DNA from: Planctomycetota bacterium
GTDB taxonomy: Bacteria > Planctomycetota > Phycisphaerae > Phycisphaerales > SM1A02
Length of the DNA stretch: 29,884 nucleotides
Direction of reading: 5' to 3'
Assembly (NCBI GenBank): GCA_022567855.1
Contig: JADFGE010000003.1
Coordinates: 1-29,884, forward strand
The position numbers and the translations under genes are program-made. The notes below the pieces were generated by a model that worked only from the letters and a program-made list of their open reading frames with translations, ran no database searches and was not told the DNA's origin. This document shows positions 1-6,716 of this stretch, in pieces. Within the stretch, counting starts at the first letter, position 1. The number at the start of each line of letters is the position of its first letter.

Positions 1-209
1 AACGGAACCACCGTCGGCGCCTTCGGAGTGATCGACGGATTCGTGCGGACGTCGGATATCTTCTTACCGGGTGCCGAAACGAAGTCAGTCGACGCGTGCC
101 CGTCGGTCAAGACGGGGGCCTTCGGATTCAACTGGCCTGATCGCACTGAGGTCAACTGAGCGCGCACGAGATGCGCGCGATCGGCCGCGGAGTTGACATC
201 GATTTGCAT
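1..209 (-). CDS. Hypothetical protein, N-terminal part (runs off left edge)
   Basis: An open frame starts with ATG at 209 on the minus strand and stays open to the window edge (69 codons and 2 bases). A strong Shine-Dalgarno AAGGAG (217-222) lies 7 nt upstream, which is why I accept it. The protein begins MQIDVNSAADRAHLVRAQL and continues polar and proline/serine/threonine-rich, with no signal peptide or membrane segment. I do not recognise the family. It lies 169 nt downstream of rlmE on the same strand and could be co-transcribed with it. Confidence 0.6.
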   Translation of the reverse strand, partial: MQIDVNSAADRAHLVRAQLTSVRSGQLNPKAPVLTDGHASTDFVSAPGKKISDVRTNPSITPKAPTVVP

Positions 210-378
210 ACCGAGTCTCCTTGTGTAGATGTCCTGGGCATAGGGCAAATCCCGCGCCGCATACCGAATTCGGTTTATCCATCGCCACAGGTGCGTGTGA
301 CGGGACAGTGATCGCAGCGCGGGGCAACACTTGCGCCCCGTTGTGCAACTACTGCGCCGCGTCGTTGCGCAGGATCAG

Positions 379-1113
379 TCAGGTGGTCCAGCCGGTCGAT
401 CGCGGTCGAGGTGGCAGTGGAGGCTGCACGGCCGCCCGGCCGGCAAGGTCGGCCTCAGCCGCCCCGCGGCCACGAAAGCCCCAGGCGATCACATAGATCT
501 CCGTCGACTTGTGCCGCGACGCCTTGGGCACGAATCCCTTGACCTTCTCAAACAGCATCCGACACCGAGCGAGCAGTTCGGCGTACGATTCGCCTTCGAG
601 AACTTTCATGGCCAGGCGCCCGCCTTCGACCAGCAGATCCCCGCAGCGATCCAGCACGGCATGACACAGCCGCGCCGAGGCGAAATGATCGGCCGTGTGG
701 TCTCCGGAAGTATCCGGCGCCATATCCGAAAGGATGACATCAAACCGCTTCCCCGAAGCCGGACCTGACGAGGCGGCCGAGGAAGGTCCGGGTGTATTGT
801 CATCCGACAGATAACCCAGCAACTCCTCGGTCTCGACCTCCTCCAAGTCCGCGTGTACGCATCGAACATTATCCAGCTCGAACACGTGATCGATCGGCCT
901 GCGGTCGATTCCGACAACGAGGCCGTGCGGCCCGACGCGCTTTGACGCCACTTGCAGCCAGGACCCCGGCGCCGCCCCGCAGTCGAGCACGCAATCGCCG
1001 CGTCGAAGCAGCCCCTTGCGCGTATCGATCTCGATGAGCTTATAGGCGGCCCTCGAGAGGTAGCCTTCTCGCTTGGCCTCGCGAAAGTAATGATCGTGCA
1101 GTTCCCGAGCCAT
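379..1113 (-). CDS. rlmE: 23S rRNA 2'-O-methyltransferase RlmE/FtsJ (RrmJ) family
   Basis: This SAM-dependent enzyme family methylates the 2'-OH of a uridine in the A-loop of 23S rRNA (U2552 in E. coli) during late 50S assembly in the cytoplasm. The N-terminus shows the family's SRAAYKL stretch. SAM motif I is VLDCGAAPGSW at about residues 42-52, with an acidic residue after the second strand (VVGIDRRPI). The catalytic K-D-K-E tetrad of RrmJ is visible as K25, D130 (LSDMAPDTSG), K170 (MKVLEG) and E205 (STEIYV). At 244 residues it is longer than E. coli RlmE (about 209), owing to a Ser/Pro/Gly-rich insert near residues 104-122 and a basic, proline-rich C-terminal tail. It is divergent from the zinc-ribbon gene that starts at 1140, with only 26 nt between the starts, so the promoters must overlap or lie inside the coding regions. 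Confidence 0.93.
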   Translation of the reverse strand: MARELHDHYFREAKREGYLSRAAYKLIEIDTRKGLLRRGDCVLDCGAAPGSWLQVASKRVGPHGLVVGIDRRPIDHVFELDNVRCVHADLEEVETEELLGYLSDDNTPGPSSAASSGPASGKRFDVILSDMAPDTSGDHTADHFASARLCHAVLDRCGDLLVEGGRLAMKVLEGESYAELLARCRMLFEKVKGFVPKASRHKSTEIYVIAWGFRGRGAAEADLAGRAAVQPPLPPRPRSTGWTT

Positions 1114-1139
1114 CTCGATCAGGGTACGCTTGATGCACC

Positions 1140-1772
1140 GTGGCTGCCGCTCCGAACCAGCCCGTCCGCCTTAGCCAGTGTCCGCAGTGTCGATACGACA
1201 TCTCGGGCCTGCCCGCTGCCCACCGATGTCCGGAATGTGGTTTCGCCTACGACGAGTCGATGCTCGTGCTGGAAGGCTGGCATGTACCGGGCTTGGCATC
1301 ATTGCCGCGATTCTTGGTGCTCTACGGAACGCCGTTTGCGATCGTGCTCTTGATGATTCGCGGGATCTTCGGCTGGTCGTGGTTGCTGCTCGGCATGATC
1401 ACCGTGATCGCAATCGGGGTTGTCTTTGGCCTGCACCTTTACGTCCGTTACCGCGATGAGACCGCCAGTCGCGCGTTGGTGAGATACCTGATCAGTGCCG
1501 ATGGAGTCGCCCGCTGGGGTGGGCCCACTCATCCCTGGCGGGAGTATTCTCATCTGATGTTGCTCCCGGATGGGAACACCGCCTGGCGATTGCACCTGTA
1601 CCCGGACTGGTGGAGGCTGTTCGGGCCACCGGCCGTCAACGCTCGTTTGGAATGTTCAGATAAGGAAGCCGACGCGATTCGCGCCGAGATTCAACAGCGC
1701 ATCAACGCCGCGCGCACCGCAGACGCCGAAGCCCGCGCCAAAGCGCGCGGCGAACAGAGTCGTTGGTGGTGA
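1140..1772 (+). CDS. Zinc-ribbon, two-transmembrane hypothetical protein
   Basis: The GTG at 1140 starts a 210-residue protein. Its N-terminus carries a four-cysteine zinc ribbon, CPQC (residues 14-17) and CPEC (30-33), of the RCPECGF type. Two hydrophobic segments follow at about residues 58-72 and 78-101, separated by a short turn, and then a soluble domain of about 100 residues ending in an Ala/Arg-rich helix. A cytosolic zinc ribbon followed by a membrane hairpin is common among uncharacterised planctomycete proteins, but I cannot assign a function. An upstream ATG at 1133 is out of frame, so the GTG is the best start. It is divergent from rlmE and convergent with the lipoprotein gene at 1959-2771, with a REP-like palindrome cluster between the two 3' ends. 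Confidence 0.75.
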   Translation: MAAAPNQPVRLSQCPQCRYDISGLPAAHRCPECGFAYDESMLVLEGWHVPGLASLPRFLVLYGTPFAIVLLMIRGIFGWSWLLLGMITVIAIGVVFGLHLYVRYRDETASRALVRYLISADGVARWGGPTHPWREYSHLMLLPDGNTAWRLHLYPDWWRLFGPPAVNARLECSDKEADAIRAEIQQRINAARTADAEARAKARGEQSRWW

Positions 1773-1781
1773 GATTCAATA

Positions 1782-1917
1782 GCGTCCGGTGGCCGCCCGC
1801 TAAACGTGGGGGCGTAGGATTGGTGCCGATTGCAACGTTTAGCGGCGGGGCTCCGCCCCGCGCGATCGGGCGCACGTGTAGCACTACGGCGTCCGGTGGC
1901 CGCCCGCTAAACGTGGG
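1782..1917. repeat. REP/BIME-like palindromic repeat cluster
   Basis: An identical 29-bp unit beginning GCGTCCGGTGGCCGCCCGC occurs at 1782-1810 and 1889-1917. Between them, ACGTTTAGCGG (1835-1845) is the exact inverse of CCGCTAAACGT at 1797-1807 and again at 1904-1914. It is followed by a GC hairpin, GCGGGGC-TCC-GCCCCGC (1845-1861). The cluster lies between two convergent genes, the usual place for REP elements, and may help protect both transcripts at their 3' ends. The CTAAA/TTTAG cores match the repeats around the transposase at 5.9-6.7 kb. Confidence 0.8.
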
Positions 1918-1958
1918 AATGTCAGGTGCGACTCGGCCTCCCTGAACTCGCAAGCACC

Positions 1959-2771
1959 TTACGGAAAAATAGCCGTCCCGATGTCGGTCGGGTCGGCGAC
2001 GACGGCGATTTTGATGTTGCCATCCTCGGTGCGCAGCGTGATGGCGTTGTTGCCGCGATTGAGCGCCGCTTGAAGCCTGCCTTTTCGGCGATTCGGGGCA
2101 ATCGTGAACTTCCCGTAGCTGATGTGATGATCGACTCTGCCGCCGACGGCGATGCAGTCGAAGATTCCCGTCGACTCGCCGCGCACGCGATATTCGATGT
2201 CGCCTTCGCTGTTGATGATCGTCACTTTGCGGCGCATGGCGAGATTGGTCATGATGCGCACGTCGCCTCGCCGGTTGGCGATATCGACCACGCCTTCGAT
2301 GTTGATGGCGACAACGTCGCCGCGCTCGGTCCGCACGAACACGCCGTCCACCGCCGGCACGTCGATCCGCAGGTCGGCCCGCTGGAAGTGCGGCTCGCCG
2401 TGCGTGGTCCAGAGGCGGACCCGCAACACCTGGCCGAGCTGCCCGGGCACGACTTCCGCCCGATAGTCGATGTCGGCCAGCGACGCCTCCGCCTCCTCCT
2501 GGCGTGTTGGGCCGTGCATGGCGACTCGCCGAACCGTGATTGTGGCAACCTCCAGTTCTTCATCGACGTTGATGATCACATCGCCGCCGAACGACTCGAC
2601 GTCGATCGCCACCGGCAGCGCGACCTCGATGACCTGTGGCTCGTCTGTCTGCCGCACGTAGGTGAGTCGCTGGATGTCAAACAGGTTGCGCGAGGACGAG
2701 GCCCGCCCCCCGCAGCCGCCGAGGATCGACAGTCCCACGAGAATCAACAAACCGTCTCTGATCGTGCGCAT
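1959..2771 (-). CDS. Lipoprotein with DUF4097-like beta-repeat domain
   Basis: This 270-residue protein has a lipoprotein signal, MRTIRDGLLILVGLSILGGC, with the lipobox Cys at 20, so it should be secreted and lipid-anchored. The rest consists of repeated short beta-strand units with Gly-Asp turns (for example VVDIANRRGDVRI, NSEGDIEYRV, RTEDGNIKI). This pattern is typical of DUF4097 'putative adhesin' beta-solenoid proteins, which are often annotated near anti-sigma or stress systems. No catalytic motif is visible. The gene faces the REP cluster at its 3' end. A long antisense frame on the plus strand is a shadow produced by the GC-rich codon pattern. Confidence 0.75.
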   Translation of the reverse strand: MRTIRDGLLILVGLSILGGCGGRASSSRNLFDIQRLTYVRQTDEPQVIEVALPVAIDVESFGGDVIINVDEELEVATITVRRVAMHGPTRQEEAEASLADIDYRAEVVPGQLGQVLRVRLWTTHGEPHFQRADLRIDVPAVDGVFVRTERGDVVAINIEGVVDIANRRGDVRIMTNLAMRRKVTIINSEGDIEYRVRGESTGIFDCIAVGGRVDHHISYGKFTIAPNRRKGRLQAALNRGNNAITLRTEDGNIKIAVVADPTDIGTAIFP

Positions 2772-2923
2772 GGCAGGGTCCTTCGTGTGAGTACGACATC
2801 GGTGAACGTTCGTGGATTGTATCGGCGGGATCGGGCAGGTGTGTGTGGATTTGCCGGGTGATTTGAACTTCCTCGCAGGCTATGCTGCTGCCGGACGTCC
2901 AGCCCACTCCTCGTCTTCTTACC

Positions 2924-2958
2924 TAATCCCTAATCCCTAATCCCTAATCCCTAATCCC
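2924..2958. repeat. Tandem heptamer TAATCCC x5
   Basis: Five perfect head-to-tail copies of TAATCCC occupy 2924-2958 and end 11 nt before the ATG of the DinB-fold gene at 2970. No Shine-Dalgarno sequence is visible between the array and the ATG (tctctttcccc). Copy-number change would alter the 5' leader but not the reading frame. Confidence 0.95.
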
Positions 2959-2969
2959 TCTCTTTCCCC

Positions 2970-3482
2970 ATGACACCCTACGCCCAAGCGATCTGGTCGG
3001 GTCTGGAGTTTCGCAAATCCATGATGCTGCGGAACGTCGAGCCGTTGGACGAACAGCAGATGCGCTGGTTGCCCGGGCCTCAACGCAAGCCCATCGCCTG
3101 GCAGCTATGGCACATTGCCGAGGTCGAGGATAACTGGGTGCGGTCGATCGTGACCGATGAACCGCTGCGCTTTCCATTTGATGTGCAGGTTCGGGCCGCG
3201 GGGGAAGACGACTACCCAACCAAGCAACATCTGCTGGATTACTTCCATGAAGTGCGCGAAATCTCCAAGGGTCGCCTTGCCTCGGCCGGTGAATCCGAGT
3301 TCGCTCGTAAAGTCGAGGATCCGGACTTCGGCACCTGCACCGTCCTGGATATCTGGTCCGGCGTCGTGACGAGCTTCGCGTGGCATTCCGGGCAGATCGC
3401 CCTGACCGCAAAACTGCTTCCGGATACGCCGGTCACGACGATGACATTTGACTATTGGAAGGCAGACAAGTGGCATCCTTGA
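2970..3482 (+). CDS. DinB-superfamily protein (DinB_2-like four-helix bundle)
   Basis: The 170-residue protein fits the DinB/YfiT superfamily, small helical metal-binding proteins that in characterised members act as thiol-dependent S-transferases or in stress responses. The first helix-end motif is WQLWHIAEVEDNW (His48), and the late motif is FAWHSGQI (His139). Family members usually carry two histidines four residues apart at the late site (HxxxHxGQ); here the first of these is Ser135, so only two of the three usual metal ligands remain. The substrate is unknown. There is no signal peptide, so it should be cytosolic. The start at 2970 follows a heptamer repeat array instead of a clear ribosome-binding site. 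Confidence 0.8.
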   Translation: MTPYAQAIWSGLEFRKSMMLRNVEPLDEQQMRWLPGPQRKPIAWQLWHIAEVEDNWVRSIVTDEPLRFPFDVQVRAAGEDDYPTKQHLLDYFHEVREISKGRLASAGESEFARKVEDPDFGTCTVLDIWSGVVTSFAWHSGQIALTAKLLPDTPVTTMTFDYWKADKWHP

Positions 3483-3615
3483 CATGCCGGCCAAATCATC
3501 GACCTTCGCCGAGCGCTGAGCATGCAGCGGGTTATCAACTGAAGGCGAGATCAGAAAGAACAACGATCTCCTTCCCAATGAGGAATCTGACGAGCCATTT
3601 GCTGGAGCAGGCATC

Positions 3616-3807
3616 ATGCCACTACACCGATCCGTATCCAACCGAATGATCGGCGGCGTCTGCGGCGGGATTGCCCACGCATTGGACTGGGACCCAAACC
3701 TCGTGCGCGTCCTCTACGTACTCGTGTCGATCCTCTCCGCCGCCTTCCCGGGGATTCTCGTCTACATCATTCTGTGGATCATCATGCCCTCGGCGTACGA
3801 CTACTAG
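3616..3807 (+). CDS. PspC-domain small membrane protein
   Basis: The 63-residue protein is essentially one PspC domain: a conserved N-terminus with NRMIGGVCGGIA, the DPNLVRVLYVL segment, and a hydrophobic helix running to LWIIMP near residue 58. PspC proteins sit in the inner membrane; in enterobacteria PspC takes part in the phage-shock envelope-stress response, while stand-alone PspC proteins in other phyla are mostly uncharacterised. A GGAG (3604-3607) lies 8 nt upstream of the ATG. No pspA or pspB is nearby, so a full Psp system cannot be inferred here. Confidence 0.88.
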   Translation: MPLHRSVSNRMIGGVCGGIAHALDWDPNLVRVLYVLVSILSAAFPGILVYIILWIIMPSAYDY

Positions 3808-3869
3808 CCCGTAGCGGCCCCATCTCACGGCATTCGCTCAGTCCCACTCAACTTGATACACTTCCATTG

Positions 3870-3968
3870 TTCGCGCGGGGCGCCCCCGGAAGTTGTCCAA
3901 CGACCTCCTGGAAGCTGAGATGCACCCGTGGAACCTGATCCGGTTCGTACCGGCGTAGGGATCGCGGA
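3870..3968 (+). ncRNA. TPP riboswitch (THI element) upstream of thiC
   Basis: The conserved THI-box blocks are visible in order: a GGGGCGCC-like 5' block (from 3877), GCTGAGATGCACCC around 3914-3927, GAACCTGATCCGG at 3931-3943, and CCGGCGTAGGGA at 3950-3961. A closing P1 stem is formed by TTCGCG (3870-3875) and CGCGGA (3963-3968). TPP binding is expected to turn thiC off. The position immediately 5' of thiC confirms the assignment. Confidence 0.95.
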
Positions 3969-3987
3969 CCATCACTTCCCTAAAGCC

Positions 3988-4022
3988 GGGCGATCGCCAA
4001 TTCTCCTAAAGGAGGCTCGCCC
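3988..4022 (+). promoter_or_regulatory. Expression platform hairpin sequestering the thiC ribosome-binding site
   Basis: GGGCGA (3988-3993) can pair perfectly with TCGCCC (4017-4022), which directly abuts the ATG at 4023. Inside it, CTCC (4003-4006) pairs with GGAG (4011-4014) of the AAAGGAGG Shine-Dalgarno across a TAAA loop. Both stems would hide the ribosome-binding site. A competing pairing, GATCGC (3960-3965, overlapping the P1 strand) with GCGATC (3990-3995), would prevent the sequestering stem, giving a plausible translational ON/OFF switch. Confidence 0.7.
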
Positions 4023-5882
4023 ATGATCCAGTCCAAAGATACTCAACCGAACAACGACCGCTTTGGTCGTCCATTACTGGGCGCAGACAATCCCTCGTCT
4101 ACGGCGCAAGGCACCACCCCCGGAAGTTTTGCCAACCCGACCGCGATTGGCGGCCCCTTGACGTTCTCATCGCCCGACACTCCCGGCATGCCCGAGGCGT
4201 CGTCGCGTACCGCCTGGGATTTCCTTCCCTCCGGGGCGAAGCTCGACCCTTCTTCCTCGATGCCTCGATGCCTCGATGCCTCGATGCCTTCCCCTATCAC
4301 CCAACTCGAGCACGCGCGGCTCGGCATTATCACGGATCAAATGAACCGCGTGGCCGAGCGCGAGACTCACCTGACGCCCCAACAGGTGCGCGATGAGGTC
4401 GCCGCCGGCCGCATGATCATCCCCGCCAATACGGTGCATCTGTCGTACAAGCTCGATCCGATGTGTATTGGCAGGGCGTCGCGCACCAAGATCAACGCCA
4501 ACATGGGCGCATCGCCCGTCTCCTCTGGCACCGATGAAGAATTAGAGAAACTCGAATGGGCGGTGCGATGGGGCGCAAGTACGGCCATGGATTTGTCAAC
4601 TGGGGGTGATCTCGATGCGTGTCGCGAGGCGATCATTCAAAACGCGACGGTTCCCATCGGGACGGTGCCGATCTATTCCATGATCATTGGGCGCAAGCTC
4701 GAAGATCTAAACGCCCAAATCATTCTTGCGGAGATAGAACATCAGGCCAAGCAAGGCGTCGACTATATGACGGTACACGCGGGTGTGCTTCGTGAACATC
4801 TGCCGCTGGTGAAGAACAGGCTCATCGGGATCGTCTCGCGCGGCGGGGCGCTGCTGGCCAAATGGATGCTGCACCACAATAAACAGAACCCCATGTACGA
4901 ATTGTGGGATGACATCTGCGCGATCATGCGCCAATACGATGTATCGTTTTCCATCGGCGATGGATTACGGCCGGGCGGATTGGCGGACGCCACCGATGAT
5001 GCGCAGCTCGCGGAGCTCGAAACGATCGGCGAGCTCACCGAGCGCGCGTGGGCGCACGGCGTGCAAGTCATGGTCGAAGGGCCCGGCCACGTGCCGTTTG
5101 ATCAGATAGAATATAATATGAAGTTGGAGCGCCGACTCTGTCACGGCGCGCCGTTTTACGTGCTCGGCCCGCTCGTGACTGATGTTTTCCCGGGTTATGA
5201 CCACATCACAAGCTGTATTGGCGCTACGGCGGCGGCGTATCACGGCGCTTCGATGCTTTGTTACGTCACGCCAAAGGAGCATTTGGGCTTACCCAAGAAA
5301 GATGATGTCAAACAGGGGTGTATCGCGTACAAGATCGCTGCTCATGCTGCGGACGTTGCCTTGGGCATTCCGGCATCGCGCGACTGGGATGATGAGCTGA
5401 CCAAGGCCCGAGCTGCGCTGAATTGGCAGCAGCACTTTGATCTTTCATTCGATCCCGATACCGCTCGCGCGCTTCATGATGAAGATCTCGATGTTGATAC
5501 GGAGTTCTGCGCGATGTGCGGGCACGATTGGTGCTCGGTCCGCATTTCCAAGGAGATTCAGGAGTTCGTGTCCGGCAAGGATGAGCAGTATGCGTGGGAG
5601 AACGCCAAGGTTTCCGCTGCGCTGACGATCGAGCAGAAAGAGATTCTTCAGAATCGAGGCGTGTTGAGCCCGGGACAGATTCATGCGCTGGCGACGAAAA
5701 CCAACCGCACGATGACCGGCGCGGCCGCTTCAGCGGCCAGCGACGCTTCGAGCGCCGCCAAACTCTCATGTCACTCCGACTACGTTGATCCCGAGACGGC
5801 CAAGAAATTGCAGCAAGACGAGCTCGTACAGCTCAACACCGCCGAGGCCCACAACATCCCCAAGCACGATTCGGTGATTTAG
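4023..5882 (+). CDS. thiC: Phosphomethylpyrimidine synthase ThiC
   Basis: ThiC is a radical-SAM enzyme that rearranges 5-aminoimidazole ribotide into HMP-phosphate, the pyrimidine moiety of thiamine. The cluster-binding motif CX2CX4C is visible as CAMCGHDWC (C496, C499, C504). Long conserved stretches such as KINANMGASP, YMTVHAGVL, MVEGPGHVPF and DHITSCIGA are present, so it should be active. At 619 residues it is a full-length family member with a short Ala/Ser-rich C-terminal extension ending in HNIPKHDSVI. An 8-bp tandem repeat (4257-4288) encodes part of a linker, residues about 79-89, just before ITQLEHARLGIIT. Expression should be under TPP riboswitch control at the level of translation. 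No other thi genes adjoin it. Confidence 0.97.
   Translation: MIQSKDTQPNNDRFGRPLLGADNPSSTAQGTTPGSFANPTAIGGPLTFSSPDTPGMPEASSRTAWDFLPSGAKLDPSSSMPRCLDASMPSPITQLEHARLGIITDQMNRVAERETHLTPQQVRDEVAAGRMIIPANTVHLSYKLDPMCIGRASRTKINANMGASPVSSGTDEELEKLEWAVRWGASTAMDLSTGGDLDACREAIIQNATVPIGTVPIYSMIIGRKLEDLNAQIILAEIEHQAKQGVDYMTVHAGVLREHLPLVKNRLIGIVSRGGALLAKWMLHHNKQNPMYELWDDICAIMRQYDVSFSIGDGLRPGGLADATDDAQLAELETIGELTERAWAHGVQVMVEGPGHVPFDQIEYNMKLERRLCHGAPFYVLGPLVTDVFPGYDHITSCIGATAAAYHGASMLCYVTPKEHLGLPKKDDVKQGCIAYKIAAHAADVALGIPASRDWDDELTKARAALNWQQHFDLSFDPDTARALHDEDLDVDTEFCAMCGHDWCSVRISKEIQEFVSGKDEQYAWENAKVSAALTIEQKEILQNRGVLSPGQIHALATKTNRTMTGAAASAASDASSAAKLSCHSDYVDPETAKKLQQDELVQLNTAEAHNIPKHDSVI
4257..4288. repeat. 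Tandem octamer TCGATGCC x4 inside thiC
   Basis: Four exact copies of TCGATGCC lie within the thiC coding sequence. Three units equal 24 nt, so the protein shows the 8-residue period SMPRCLDA followed by SMP. Gain or loss of one or two units would shift the frame. A related octamer array (GAGGCATC/AAGGCATT) occurs after pdxH at 18992-19023. Confidence 0.95.
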
Positions 5883-5926
5883 GGCATCATACTCGTTTGG
5901 TGTATCTTTCGCGTATCCTACATTTA

Positions 5927-5975
5927 GGCGCGCACACCTCCCGAAGATCGCGGGGCAAGCCCCGCGGCTAAATGG
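5927..5975. repeat. REP-like repeat at the 3' side of the RAYT gene
   Basis: A 49-bp sequence starting GGCGCGCACACC and ending GCGGCTAAATGG matches 6613-6661 at 46 of 49 positions in the same orientation. It contains a GCGGGGC-AA-GCCCCGC hairpin. Its right end overlaps the last codons of the transposase gene (stop at 5968-5970). Confidence 0.85.
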
Positions 5976-6537
5976 CGGCACCAGCGTACGGTGAGATGAA
6001 CGACCAGCGTTGTTGGCGTAAACCTTCGCGCAGGGGATTATTGCGAAGGTAGTCAATCGCTCGTTGGACATCGTCGTCGGTATTCAGGTAGACATTCCAT
6101 CCGTGATCCGTCCACGGCGAACGAGTCGCGTACCAGCCACGTTTCCGCAGGGCCCGTGTCGCTTCCGATTTGATCTGCCCGATCGCGCGCCGTATGTCTC
6201 GCTGTGTATAGCCGATGACCATGTGAACGTGATTGGGCATGATCGCGAGGGCGTGCAGCGTGTACGGCGTCTGGGCGAATGCCGTTGCGGCGGTGAGCGC
6301 TTGGTCACCGGTCAATCGAACAGGCGGATGTCTCAGCACGCGCTGCATCTGTATCTTTGTGTTTCGATCGTATGCGTGGCCGGCCAGAGATCGTGTCGTG
6401 CTGACGGTCGTCGCCTTGCCGAATCTATAGAGTTCCCACGATGCAACGAACGTAGACCACGAGCCGCGCGGTTCGTTGGGAAGCCACGTGCCATACGTCG
6501 TGAAGATACTGTGAAACGCTAGGATCACGATGACCAT
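5968..6537 (-). CDS. REP-associated tyrosine transposase (RAYT), IS200/Y1_Tnp-like
   Basis: The 189-residue protein belongs to the HUH single-strand endonuclease superfamily. The HUH motif is visible in IMPNHVHMVIG, and a candidate catalytic Tyr lies in the AIDYLRNNPLREG helix, which is the usual RAYT arrangement. The N-terminus TTYGTWLPNEPRGSW is characteristic of a RAYT-like subgroup. RAYTs are single-copy domesticated relatives of IS200 transposases that cut and mobilise nearby REP palindromes. Here direct 49-bp REP-like repeats flank the gene on both sides, and the 3' copy overlaps the stop codon. The gene is full length with no frameshift and is probably functional. It lies between thiC and a phosphatase gene and shares no operon with either. 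Confidence 0.9.
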   Translation of the reverse strand: MVIVILAFHSIFTTYGTWLPNEPRGSWSTFVASWELYRFGKATTVSTTRSLAGHAYDRNTKIQMQRVLRHPPVRLTGDQALTAATAFAQTPYTLHALAIMPNHVHMVIGYTQRDIRRAIGQIKSEATRALRKRGWYATRSPWTDHGWNVYLNTDDDVQRAIDYLRNNPLREGLRQQRWSFISPYAGAAI

Positions 6538-6547
6538 AGTCTACTCA

Positions 6548-6661
6548 ATTTAGCCGTGTCGCCTCTTCATTTAGCCGTGTCGCTTGCGACGCGCTCTTCG
6601 TGTACGGCGAACGGCGCGCACACCCCCCGAAGAGCGCGGGGCAAGCCCCACGGCTAAATGG
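6548..6661. repeat. REP/BIME palindrome on the 5' side of the RAYT gene
   Basis: ATTTAGCCGTGTCGC occurs at 6548-6562 and again at 6569-6583. From the second copy a 93-nt imperfect palindrome extends: CATTTAGCCGTG (6568-6579) pairs perfectly with CACGGCTAAATG (6649-6660), and GCGCTCTTCG (6591-6600) pairs with CGAAGAGCGC (6628-6637). The right part, 6613-6661, is the direct-repeat partner of 5927-5975. Confidence 0.88.
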
Positions 6662-6716
6662 GGAGATGAGAATTACGCGCGTTGACCTCCTGGGGAGCTC
6701 GTGCGACCATGGCCGT

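Noticed and set aside
1926..2861. Long plus-strand open frame opposite the DUF4097-like lipoprotein
   Set aside because: It has no ribosome-binding site, its composition is biased (Asp, His, Arg), and it mirrors the codon pattern of the real minus-strand gene.
2924..2958. Heptamer array as a possible CRISPR or telomere-like element
   Set aside because: The units are 7 bp and contiguous without spacers, so it is not CRISPR; telomere resemblance is chance in an internal bacterial locus.
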